Positions 25,771 through 33,285 of a stretch of DNA of 43,145 nucleotides are shown piece by piece. The position numbers were made by a program, and so were the translations under genes. Positions within the stretch are counted from its first letter, which is position 1; every line of letters begins with the position of its first letter. This DNA is from RGIG1995 sp045587445 (GTDB lineage Bacteria > Bacillota > Clostridia > Oscillospirales > CAG-272), in NCBI GenBank assembly GCA_045587445.1, contig JAZNCH010000016.1, positions 1 to 43,145 on the forward strand. Direction: 5' to 3'. A model generated the notes under the pieces. It did no database searches. It worked only from the letters and a program-made list of their open reading frames with translations, and had not been told where the DNA came from.

Positions 25771-25935
25771 TTAATCTATGCTTAAATACCCATCAATACA
25801 AATAATTATTCCGATTATAAGTGCGGGAAAAAATATAAACGCGCCTATTATGCTGTTGTTTACAAAAAACACAGCCCCTATAACTGAAATAATCAAAAGT
25901 GCAATACCAAAAAGCATTTTTTTAACCGATTTCAT
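25771..25935 (-). CDS. Small two-helix membrane protein
   Basis: A 54-residue protein starting at the ATG at 25935 (MKSVKKMLFGIALLIISVIG) and ending YLSID. Two hydrophobic stretches (about 8-24 and 30-47) suggest a membrane hairpin with a basic N terminus. The ribosome-binding site GGAG is inside the final codons of rarA, and the start lies 6 bases after the rarA stop, so the two genes are coupled. No family is recognised. Conservation elsewhere would confirm it. Confidence 0.65.
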   Translation of the reverse strand: MKSVKKMLFGIALLIISVIGAVFFVNNSIIGAFIFFPALIIGIIICIDGYLSID

Positions 25936-25941
25936 AAGGCG

Positions 25942-27174
25942 TTACTCCGTTCTTTTCTTCTTTATCTGTTCCCAATATGCCTTTGCTGCTTGTTCCTGCT
26001 TGTTCTCGCCGAAAGTATAATAGTTACCTGTAGCATCATCGGGAAGATATTTTTGTTCAACGTAATGGTTGGGGTAATCATGGGGATATTTATATTCGTC
26101 GTGGTATTTGCTCCGGAAAAGTCTCGGCACTTCCATTCCCTTGCCGTTTTCAATATCCTGCTTCGCCAAGTCATACGCCATATATGCGCTGTTGGATTTT
26201 GGGCAGGTCGCAAGAAATACTGTCGCATTCGCAAGGGGGATTCTGGCTTCGGGGAGTCCAACGTTAAACGCACTGTCAATACAGCTTTTTACCATAACGG
26301 GTGCTAACGGATATGCAAGTCCTATGTCTTCACTCGCAATAACCTGTAAACGCCTGCAAGCCGATAGCATATCGCCGTTTTCAATAAGCTTTACAAGATA
26401 AAAAATAGCAGCGTCCGGGTCTGAGCCTCTTATCGACTTCTGAAGTGCAGACAGCATATCGTAATGCGAATCGCCGTGCTTATCGTATACCGAGCTTATT
26501 TCGGGTACAAACGAATCTATAAGCTCGTGGGTTATTTCGCTGTCTGCCGTCATATATACGTTTTCAAGCGTATTCAATGCACGTCTTACGTCGCCCGACG
26601 CGCATTTCGCTATCTGCATCAAAGAAGCATCGGGGGCGGTTATTGCTTTTTTATGCTCGTCATTTAAAATATCAAGTCCCCTCTTCAATGCGGGAATCAT
26701 ATCTTCTTTTGTTACCGACTTGAATTCAAACACCGCAGAACGTGATAAAATCGAATTATATATATAGAAAAAGGGATTTTCCGTCGTCGAAGCAATAAGA
26801 GTTATTCTTCCGTCTTCCATATATTCAAGCAACGACTGCTGTTGCTTCTTGTTGAAATACTGTATTTCATCAAGATAAAGCAATATGCCTTTTTGTCCAA
26901 AAAGCGTTCCAGTTTGGGATATTATATCCCTTACGTCGTTGAGGGTGGCAGACGTAGCATTAAGCGAATAGAGCTTCATATCGCTTCTCTTTGCAATTAT
27001 GTTAGCGGCTGTAGTCTTACCTGTACCGGGAGGTCCGTAAAAAATCATATTTGTTATGTAATTATTTTTGTCCATACGCGTAATCGCGCCGTTTTCGCCG
27101 AAAAGGTGCTTTTGCCCCACCATTTCTTCAAAAGTTTGCGGTCTTATTCTATCCGCCAAAGGCTGATTGCTCAT
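25942..27174 (-). CDS. rarA: Replication-associated recombination protein A
   Basis: A 410-residue AAA+ ATPase related to clamp loaders. It starts with PLADRIRPQTFEEMVGQKHL, has Walker A GPPGTGKT (47-54), Walker B LYLDEIQYF, sensor ASTTENPFF and the C-terminal MgsA tetramerisation domain (SACRRLQVIASEDIGLAYP, IPLANATVFLA). RarA acts at stalled replication forks with SSB. It is followed directly by the 54-residue membrane protein and preceded by folC after 37 bases. Confidence 0.96.
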   Translation of the reverse strand: MSNQPLADRIRPQTFEEMVGQKHLFGENGAITRMDKNNYITNMIFYGPPGTGKTTAANIIAKRSDMKLYSLNATSATLNDVRDIISQTGTLFGQKGILLYLDEIQYFNKKQQQSLLEYMEDGRITLIASTTENPFFYIYNSILSRSAVFEFKSVTKEDMIPALKRGLDILNDEHKKAITAPDASLMQIAKCASGDVRRALNTLENVYMTADSEITHELIDSFVPEISSVYDKHGDSHYDMLSALQKSIRGSDPDAAIFYLVKLIENGDMLSACRRLQVIASEDIGLAYPLAPVMVKSCIDSAFNVGLPEARIPLANATVFLATCPKSNSAYMAYDLAKQDIENGKGMEVPRLFRSKYHDEYKYPHDYPNHYVEQKYLPDDATGNYYTFGENKQEQAAKAYWEQIKKKRTE

Positions 27175-27211
27175 GTTTTTATCCCTCCTCTTTCTATATT
27201 TGTATTAACCA

Positions 27212-28489
27212 TCAATTTGCTATTTTTTCAAGAGCATCTCTTATATCACCGTACATATAAAGCGTACCCAGTGATACGAGAGGACAATCCTTTTCAGCCG
27301 ACGAGTTAAGCCCGGCTCTGACTCCGTCTTCTATAGTTTCAAATGCATAAGCCTTTATTCCGTAGTTATTGAAATATTCGGCATACACCTTGCTGTCCAT
27401 TGACCTCGGGTTGTTGGGGATAACTGTAAAAACTTCGTCTGCAACTTCTGCAATTACAGGCAGCATAGAGTTTACGTCCTTGTCTGCCATAACACCCGAA
27501 ATTATATTTACTTTTTTATCGCCGAAGAACCTCTTGATACTGTCAACACAAGCGCGAAGTCCCTCGGGGTTATGTGCTCCGTCGTATATCATCAAAGGAT
27601 TTTCGTTTATAATCTCAAAACGCGCAGGCCAATACACTTCCGCCATTCCGTTTCTTATATCCTCTTCGCTTATCTTCATTCCGGTGCTTTTCAAAACGGA
27701 AAGACACTTAAGTGCCGTTGCAATATTGCTCGGCTGATAGTCCCCAACAAGCGAAACAAACAGCTTCTTAAGCATTGGCGTATCAAGTGTACAGCCGCGA
27801 AATGAAAATTCTATATTCGTAAATTCTGAATCTGTTGCGGTATGCAGAATAGAATTCTTTTCCTTTGCGACTTTGCTTACAGCCTCGTATGCTTCAATAC
27901 TCTTTCCGCCGAAAACAACGGGGATATTATTCTTTATTATTCCCGCCTTTTCGGTCGCTATCTCCCCTATCGTATCGCCTAAAAATGCCGTATGGTCAAG
28001 GGCAATTCCTGTTATAACAGTCAAAACTGTGGTGTTTATAATATTGGTCGAATCGAGTCTTCCGCCCATCCCAACCTCAAGCACGACTATATCGCATTTA
28101 TTACGGCTGAAATATTCAAAAGCTATCGCGGTAATAAGCTCAAATTCCGTCGGAACGTCTTCCATTTTATCTGCAAACTGTTTAACGTATTCGGTTATTT
28201 CGGACAGCTCGTCATTTGAAATCATCTGTCCGTCTATCATCATTCTCTCGTTGAAATATCTTACAAACGGAGACGTATAAAGTCCTGTCTTGTATCCTGC
28301 ACGGCGAAGTACGGTTGACAGCATTGAGCATACAGAGCCTTTGCCGTTCGTCCCTGCAACGTGGATATATTTTAAATTATTCTGCGGATTTCCCATCATA
28401 CAAAGAAGCTTTTCAGTACGTTCAAGCCCGGGACGGCTTCCTTTCCAGCATACAGAATGGATATATTCAAGCGTTTCCTTATAATTCAT
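27212..28489 (-). CDS. folC: Folylpolyglutamate synthase / dihydrofolate synthase
   Basis: A 425-residue Mur-ligase-family enzyme with P-loop HVAGTNGKGSVCS (44-56), the TSPFVRYFNERMMIDG loop, EVGMGGRLDSTN, and the C-terminal DGAHNPEGL motif. It adds glutamate to dihydropteroate or folates and so traps imported folate in the cell. I place the start at the ATG at 28489 (MNYKETLEYIH), although the ATG at 28492 is equally open. The start overlaps folT by about 11 bases. The pairing with a folate importer under a THF riboswitch makes the polyglutamylation role clear. Confidence 0.94.
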   Translation of the reverse strand: MNYKETLEYIHSVCWKGSRPGLERTEKLLCMMGNPQNNLKYIHVAGTNGKGSVCSMLSTVLRRAGYKTGLYTSPFVRYFNERMMIDGQMISNDELSEITEYVKQFADKMEDVPTEFELITAIAFEYFSRNKCDIVVLEVGMGGRLDSTNIINTTVLTVITGIALDHTAFLGDTIGEIATEKAGIIKNNIPVVFGGKSIEAYEAVSKVAKEKNSILHTATDSEFTNIEFSFRGCTLDTPMLKKLFVSLVGDYQPSNIATALKCLSVLKSTGMKISEEDIRNGMAEVYWPARFEIINENPLMIYDGAHNPEGLRACVDSIKRFFGDKKVNIISGVMADKDVNSMLPVIAEVADEVFTVIPNNPRSMDSKVYAEYFNNYGIKAYAFETIEDGVRAGLNSSAEKDCPLVSLGTLYMYGDIRDALEKIAN

Positions 28490-29030
28490 CATAACCAATC
28501 ACTCTTCCCATACCATTTTTTATAGCCTTGTTATTAAGTAAAATAATTATTATCACGCATTCGACCGCCGCTGTTATTAAATAAGTTACTATTCTCTCGG
28601 CAAAAAGTACGGCTATGGGAGTTCCGAACATACTGTGCAACACAAACGTTTTTATTATCACGTTTCCTGTAATATGAGCTAAAAAAACAGATGCGATTAT
28701 CGCAATATTGTGGTATTTTTTTAACAGCTTAAACGTTAGTCCCGAAACCAAGCCAATAGACATTGATGCCAACGTAATTAGAGGATTTATAGCGTATCCT
28801 CTAAACAAGCAGCCCAGCAAGTCGGCAACGATACCGACTACTCCCCCTATTATAGACCCCATTGTAATTCCGCCGAATATTATAGGAAAATTCTCAAGGC
28901 TTATTCGCCACGTGTCGCCGCTCGGAGCTATAAACTTCATTACTCCGCTTACTGCACAAAGCAGTGCCGCAAATACTAAAATCTTTACGTTTCCAAACAA
29001 AGCTATGGATTTTTTGTTATTTTTTTGCAT
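28479..29030 (-). CDS. folT: Folate ECF transporter substrate-binding (S) component
   Basis: A 183-residue membrane protein with about six helices. The segment SLENFPIIFGGITMGSIIGGVVGIVADLLGCL matches the folate-family ECF S component. It binds folate and needs the shared EcfAA'T energising module, which is not encoded here. Its start codon is behind AGGAGG and seven T, and its leader carries a THF riboswitch, which independently supports the folate assignment. folC follows, overlapping its end. Confidence 0.93.
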   Translation of the reverse strand: MQKNNKKSIALFGNVKILVFAALLCAVSGVMKFIAPSGDTWRISLENFPIIFGGITMGSIIGGVVGIVADLLGCLFRGYAINPLITLASMSIGLVSGLTFKLLKKYHNIAIIASVFLAHITGNVIIKTFVLHSMFGTPIAVLFAERIVTYLITAAVECVIIIILLNNKAIKNGMGRVIGYDEL

Positions 29031-29038
29031 AAAAAAAC

Positions 29039-29077
29039 CTCCTCACATTGTTCATTCCAAAGCCACAAAATGAGGAG
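29039..29077 (-). promoter_or_regulatory. Expression platform of the folT riboswitch
   Basis: On the minus strand CTCCTCA (29071-29077) pairs with TGAGGAG (29039-29045). The second arm contains the folT Shine-Dalgarno and is followed by seven T before the ATG. The hairpin can therefore hide the ribosome-binding site and could also act as a terminator. Confidence 0.6.
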
Positions 29078-29106
29078 CCAAACATAAGACAGCTCATATA
29101 TGCAAC

Positions 29107-29203
29107 AGCGGGATGCGACAAATGAACCGCAACATTATCTGCTTTCGTCTGAATGACAACTCCCTGTTCAATCAGCACTTAACGCTCATCTGTCTACTCT
29201 GTG
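29107..29203 (-). ncRNA. Tetrahydrofolate (THF) riboswitch
   Basis: The minus-strand leader of folT carries the conserved blocks of the THF (folE/folT) aptamer in order: AGAGTAGA and GATGAGCGTTAAGTG at the 5' side, then GGGAGTTGTC, GACGAAAGC, GCGGTTCATTTGTC and GCATCCCGCT at the 3' side. The position directly before a folate transporter and folC fits the known regulon. Binding of reduced folate is expected to lower expression through the downstream hairpin. Distal leader sequence before 29203 includes a TTTACA-like region, but no clear promoter was assigned. Confidence 0.93.
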
Positions 29204-29331
29204 TTTACATTATACTATCATACATATTTTAATTTTGCAATAGGCATTTCAAATATTCTTACCCCTATGTTAATATTTTTCGCCATTTGTAATAAAATCA
29301 CTTATGTCAGACTGTTAAGGTAAAATCATGC

Positions 29332-29371
29332 AAAAAAACACCAGACATATGTTTTTCACAATGTTTGGTGT
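29332..29371 (-). terminator. Terminator of sigG
   Basis: On the minus strand ACACCAAACAT pairs with ATGTCTGGTGT (one mismatch) and is followed by seven T, about 20 bases after the stop codon. Confidence 0.85.
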
Positions 29372-29388
29372 AAAAGAATATACTGTTT

Positions 29389-30186
29389 TTACAGATACTT
29401 TCTTATTTTTGCCAAGGCTCCTTTTTCGAGTCTTGATACCTGTGCTTGTGATATGCCTATCTCTTCGGCTATCTCCATTTGAGTCTTGCCGTTGAAAAAT
29501 CGCATATTTATTATCGACCTTTCCCTCTCGCCAAGCCGCTTCATAGCTTCTCTTATCGCTATATCCTCAAGCCACGCTTCGTCAGTGTTCCTTTCGTCTT
29601 TCAACTGGTCCATAACGTAAAGTGAATCCGATGATGAGCCATCGTTATACACCGGTTCAAAAAGCGATACCGGTTCCATTATCGCCTCAAGTGCGTATAC
29701 TATCGCTTCTTTCGTATATTCATCTTCGCTTTGCTCGTTTACCTTTTTTGTTATCTCTTCTACAGTCGGCTCTTTCGAAAGAGTTTTTGACAACTCTTCT
29801 TTAGCTTGCAACGCTTTATATGCAAGGTCCTTTACCGAACGGCTTACTCTTATACTGCTGTTGTCTCGTAAATACCGCTTCACTTCCCCTATTATCATCG
29901 GAACTGCATATGTCGAAAACTTAACGTCAAGCTCCGTATTAAAATTATCTATAGCTTTTATAAGCCCTATACACCCTACCTGAAATAAATCATCCGCATT
30001 TTCATTCCTGTTTGAAAAACGTTGTACTATGCTCAAAACCAAACGAAGATTTCCGTCTATCAATTCTTGCCTTGCTGTTGCATCTCCCTTGGTTGCTTTC
30101 TTCAATAACTCCTGTTTCTCATCGGAGGTCAGCGTCTTCAGCTTCGATGTATTAACTCCCGATATTTCAACCTTATTGTAATACAT
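29389..30186 (-). CDS. sigG: Sporulation sigma factor sigma-G
   Basis: A 265-residue sigma-70 factor. The opening NKVEISGVNTSKLKTL and the region 2 stretch DDLFQVGCIGLIKAIDNF, VKFSTYAVPMIIGEVKRYLRD are diagnostic of sigma-G, as is SLFEPVYNDG in region 3. Region 4 ends GKTQMEIAEEIGISQAQVSRLEKGAL. Sigma-G directs late forespore transcription. Unlike Bacillus, spoIIG genes (spoIIGA, sigE) are not next to it; the gene appears monocistronic. Upstream DNA (30187-30468) contains no other gene and only a weak match to a forespore promoter. Confidence 0.94.
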   Translation of the reverse strand: MYYNKVEISGVNTSKLKTLTSDEKQELLKKATKGDATARQELIDGNLRLVLSIVQRFSNRNENADDLFQVGCIGLIKAIDNFNTELDVKFSTYAVPMIIGEVKRYLRDNSSIRVSRSVKDLAYKALQAKEELSKTLSKEPTVEEITKKVNEQSEDEYTKEAIVYALEAIMEPVSLFEPVYNDGSSSDSLYVMDQLKDERNTDEAWLEDIAIREAMKRLGERERSIINMRFFNGKTQMEIAEEIGISQAQVSRLEKGALAKIRKYL

Positions 30187-30468
30187 TTACTTTCCTCCCG
30201 CATTTTGTATGCAAGAAAAGTATTGACATATATCACCGTTCTTTATTCGTTTTTGAGTCTTGGAATTATTTGCAAATCCCACCACTTACTTCTTCTTTTT
30301 TCGTGTTTCTTTTCATATTATATATATACAAACAAAAAAGTTCATATTTTAGTATAATTGCATAAAATCCTCCCTGCAAAAAACCTATTAATGCTTATTA
30401 TACTCGGTTCACTCCCTATAGGCCGCCAGCGTTTTTTGTAGAGAATGCACAAAAACACAGCAATTTCA

Positions 30469-30497
30469 TTGACATTTTGCTGATAATATGGTATAAT
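30469..30497 (+). promoter_or_regulatory. Perfect consensus sigma-A promoter
   Basis: TTGACA (30469-30474) and TATAAT (30492-30497) with a 17-base spacer precede the secreted protein gene, implying strong vegetative expression. Confidence 0.85.
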
Positions 30498-30543
30498 GAG
30501 TGAGTTATTAGTATTATAAAAAATATATAAAGGAGTGGTTTGC

Positions 30544-32055
30544 ATTTTACGAATTGATTGTAAAAAAAGTATTTTGTTTATAGTCATCGCAATTTTGGTA
30601 TCATGTTTCTTTATAATTTCCGCCTCGGCTTCGGTAAGATTGTTTTCTTCCGCAATAGACCCCGATGAACTAACTGACGGTGTTTATAATATTGTTAACC
30701 GCAAAACAGGTCAATATCTTGACGTTTACAGCTATATTGACGACGCTGCGGGCAGAACATATCTCTCAAACAAAACAGGTAAACCCAGTCAAAACTTTCT
30801 TATTGAAAGACAAGATGACGGTACATATTTAATCTATCCGCAAAGCGAAGACGGTATCTACTCCCTTTCGTACGAATTAGATATTATGGAAAGCGAATTC
30901 ATTTCCAAAAAAGCTAACGTAACAAGTCAAAGTAAATTCAGTATTCTGCCGATTACGGAAAACAACTTGCAAACGGGATTCTATACCATTAAACCCGCTT
31001 GCATGAATGACGATATGCTTTCTCTTGATATTTCACAAGCTGTCGGCAAATACAACTCTTCTCTGACAGGTCTCGCTTTTCAAATCTCTTCCCTTTCACA
31101 ACAATGGCAATTCGTTAAGGTATCTTCCGAATCGCTCAATATCCTCGGTGGATATGTTGACGTAAGAATGGGGACTTCGCATCACCTAATTGCAAAACTT
31201 ACTCCCGCTTACCTTATAGGTAATATGATTTGGGAAAGCAGTAACCCGGAGGTCGCTACGGTTGACAGTCGAGGTATGGTTTACGGTCTTTCTGAAGGTA
31301 CAACAACAATTACCGTTACTTGCGGTAATCAAACAGACTCAACTATAGTTAAAGTTACAGACCTCCCCGCTTTTACTTGGTACAGTCAGCATAATGCCTT
31401 AACAGGCGGTTGGATTAGCGAAATGCTTAACACAGTCTATATAATTAACTATGCGGGCGAAAAAAGACCGTTCTTTATTAACGGTTACAAAACAGGCAAA
31501 GACTGGATGGACGATGGCTGTAAGCTCTGCTGTGAAGCTATGGTGCTTCATAATCTCGGTGCAAAAATGACAACAGGTTATGATTTAAGACTCGATATTC
31601 ACGACAACCTTGATGCCGACCCTTTTACCGTTGCACTTGCAAACTCGGGTGCAACAGGACTCAGCCTCGATAAAACACGTGTTATAAACGACCCCAACTA
31701 CATAAATAACCGCCTTATAAACGCTCGCTTTACAATCAACGGAAAGGCTTTTGAAACACAGAATTTTTACGGCAATAACCTTAAACACATAAAAACGCTT
31801 CTTGAGTCCCACCCCGAAGGTGTTATAGTCGGTATGAAAAATACTGCCCGGGATACCATCCACTACGTTGTGTTTACCGAATGTATCAACCCCGACGACC
31901 CAAAAGGTAATTTTGAATTCAGAATTTGCGATTCTGCCGCATCAATTCCCGAACTTGGCGACAACGTTCCTTTTAAAGAATCTATCTCCTACAAGAGTTT
32001 AGGATATAATTATTGGTCCATATTTGAATATGCTGTTTATAATATTGTTGAATAA
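30544..32055 (+). CDS. Secreted ricin-like/Big2/C39-like putative cysteine protease
   Basis: A protein of about 503 residues with a signal peptide (1-30, ending SASAS). Residues 43-195 look like a ricin-type beta-trefoil (DGVYNIVNRKTGQYLDV). Residues 202-272 form a Big2-type Ig domain (WESSNPEVATVDSRGMVYGLSEGTTTITV). The C-terminal part resembles peptidase C39-like domains, with Cys326 in DDGCKLCCEAMV, His440 in IHYVVF and Asp463 in ICDSA as a possible triad. The AAGGAG at 30530-30535 is placed for an ATT start at 30544; no ATG, GTG or TTG fits. No cell-wall anchor is seen, so it is probably released. The substrate is unknown. Confidence 0.75.
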   Translation: MLRIDCKKSILFIVIAILVSCFFIISASASVRLFSSAIDPDELTDGVYNIVNRKTGQYLDVYSYIDDAAGRTYLSNKTGKPSQNFLIERQDDGTYLIYPQSEDGIYSLSYELDIMESEFISKKANVTSQSKFSILPITENNLQTGFYTIKPACMNDDMLSLDISQAVGKYNSSLTGLAFQISSLSQQWQFVKVSSESLNILGGYVDVRMGTSHHLIAKLTPAYLIGNMIWESSNPEVATVDSRGMVYGLSEGTTTITVTCGNQTDSTIVKVTDLPAFTWYSQHNALTGGWISEMLNTVYIINYAGEKRPFFINGYKTGKDWMDDGCKLCCEAMVLHNLGAKMTTGYDLRLDIHDNLDADPFTVALANSGATGLSLDKTRVINDPNYINNRLINARFTINGKAFETQNFYGNNLKHIKTLLESHPEGVIVGMKNTARDTIHYVVFTECINPDDPKGNFEFRICDSAASIPELGDNVPFKESISYKSLGYNYWSIFEYAVYNIVE

Positions 32056-32060
32056 CCGAC

Positions 32061-32095
32061 AAAAAGCGTGTGGGATTTTCCCACACGCTTTTTTA
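32061..32095 (+). terminator. Terminator of the secreted protein gene
   Basis: A perfect 15-bp stem (AAAAAGCGTGTGGGA and its complement) with a TTT loop ends in a T run six bases after the stop codon. Confidence 0.92.
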
Positions 32096-32101
32096 TTAGT
32101 C

Positions 32102-32138
32102 AAAGAGGATATGGGCAAAGCCCATATCCTCTTTTTTT
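32102..32138. terminator. Second hairpin terminator, bidirectional
   Basis: A perfect 15-bp stem (AAAGAGGATATGGGC and complement) with an AAA loop is followed by TTTT on the plus strand. It also directly follows the stop codon of the minus-strand lipoprotein gene, so it may serve both convergent units. Confidence 0.85.
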
Positions 32139-33198
32139 AACTCACAATTAATATTCTGTCCAAATCGGGAACGGTTACTATCTCTTCCTGTATAGGCATA
32201 TCCCCACCGAAATCCAACTCAAGCTTTATGTGAGTGCTGTCAACGTACTCTACACTGTGAAGTATGTTTCTCAATGTCTCCGAATTACAGTTGAACGGAG
32301 GTCTCAAAATATAACTGTAATTTGCTGTGTTGTACACATCTCGCACAACTATTAAAAGCTTTCCCTCATTCGAAAACTTGGCAAATACAATTTTAGTATC
32401 TCTCAAATGGAGAAGTCTGTATTTCGATTTCGTCGTATAAAAATCATTTTGCGGATTGTAATATTGGTCTCTTTCTTCATATTCCAATCTCACCATAGAA
32501 TCGTTATATTCGGTGATTACAGGCTGTGTATTTAATATCTTCCTCGAAGATACCTTTTGCCCATCTGCCATATATATAACGAACTCATAAACGTCCTCGG
32601 CTTTTTTATACACCTTATGATACTTACCGTCGGATATAAGCTGCGATTTATCTCGGCTTATCTCTTCAAGATTACAATATGAGTGAACGTTCTCTAAATA
32701 ATATATCTCAAGCAACGCTCCCGACAAGAATCTTGTCTTTTTTATTGAATATACGTATACGGTGTTTTTTGAATAATCTTCACTAAAAGTAAAATCAACA
32801 ATTTTTTCGCCTGATTCCGTAGTCTTTTTGAATTTGTCTGATATATCATCAATTTTACGACCTACAGATAAAACCATATAATAATTTGAATAATCTACCT
32901 CGGGAAGCATTTCCTTTATTCCGAGAAAATCCTTAACGGTCGTTTCGCTTTCAAAATCGGTCGCCTGATATACCATACAGTATTCATCTCGCAAGCCATA
33001 ACCCGAAAACCTGTCGTCTTTCATAATATTCTTCTTGAGAACATCATAATCAAACTTCACATTCCCTATTTCTTTAAAACCTAAAAGTAATTGGTTCGAT
33101 GACGGCAGCTTGTCTTCTTTTGGGGGGATTTCTTCTTTAGTGCAAGCTTTTATCACACCCAACACCAATGCCAACAAGGCAAGACATATAGCCACCAC
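32137..33198 (-). CDS. Putative lipoprotein of unknown function
   Basis: About 353 residues from a GTG at 33198. The N-terminal hydrophobic segment ends in VIKAC-TKEE, a lipobox-like cleavage site with Cys19, followed by a proline/lysine-rich linker and a beta-rich domain. No family is recognised. The true start is probably upstream: an AGGTGAGGG ribosome-binding site lies at about 33238-33246, the frame is open to there, and added residues would supply the missing basic n-region, but only ATT or ATA codons are available. It is the last gene of the operon containing alaS. Confidence 0.65.
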   Translation of the reverse strand: MVAICLALLALVLGVIKACTKEEIPPKEDKLPSSNQLLLGFKEIGNVKFDYDVLKKNIMKDDRFSGYGLRDEYCMVYQATDFESETTVKDFLGIKEMLPEVDYSNYYMVLSVGRKIDDISDKFKKTTESGEKIVDFTFSEDYSKNTVYVYSIKKTRFLSGALLEIYYLENVHSYCNLEEISRDKSQLISDGKYHKVYKKAEDVYEFVIYMADGQKVSSRKILNTQPVITEYNDSMVRLEYEERDQYYNPQNDFYTTKSKYRLLHLRDTKIVFAKFSNEGKLLIVVRDVYNTANYSYILRPPFNCNSETLRNILHSVEYVDSTHIKLELDFGGDMPIQEEIVTVPDLDRILIVS

Positions 33199-33285
33199 AG
33201 TAACAAGTCTTACTATTATTTTACTCTCTATTATAATCCCTCACCTTGCTTTTTTTATAAATGTTTGCTGATGTATCATTCTGTC

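Noticed and set aside
25778..26020. 80-residue plus-strand frame with hydrophobic stretches
   Set aside because: It is antisense to the better-supported 54-residue minus gene and to the end of rarA, and has no ribosome-binding site.
30202..30270. Sigma-F/G type promoter for sigG (GAATA, 15-base gap, TGTCAATAC on the minus strand)
   Set aside because: The -10 element misses two positions of the consensus, including the first G, so the match is near chance in AT-rich DNA.
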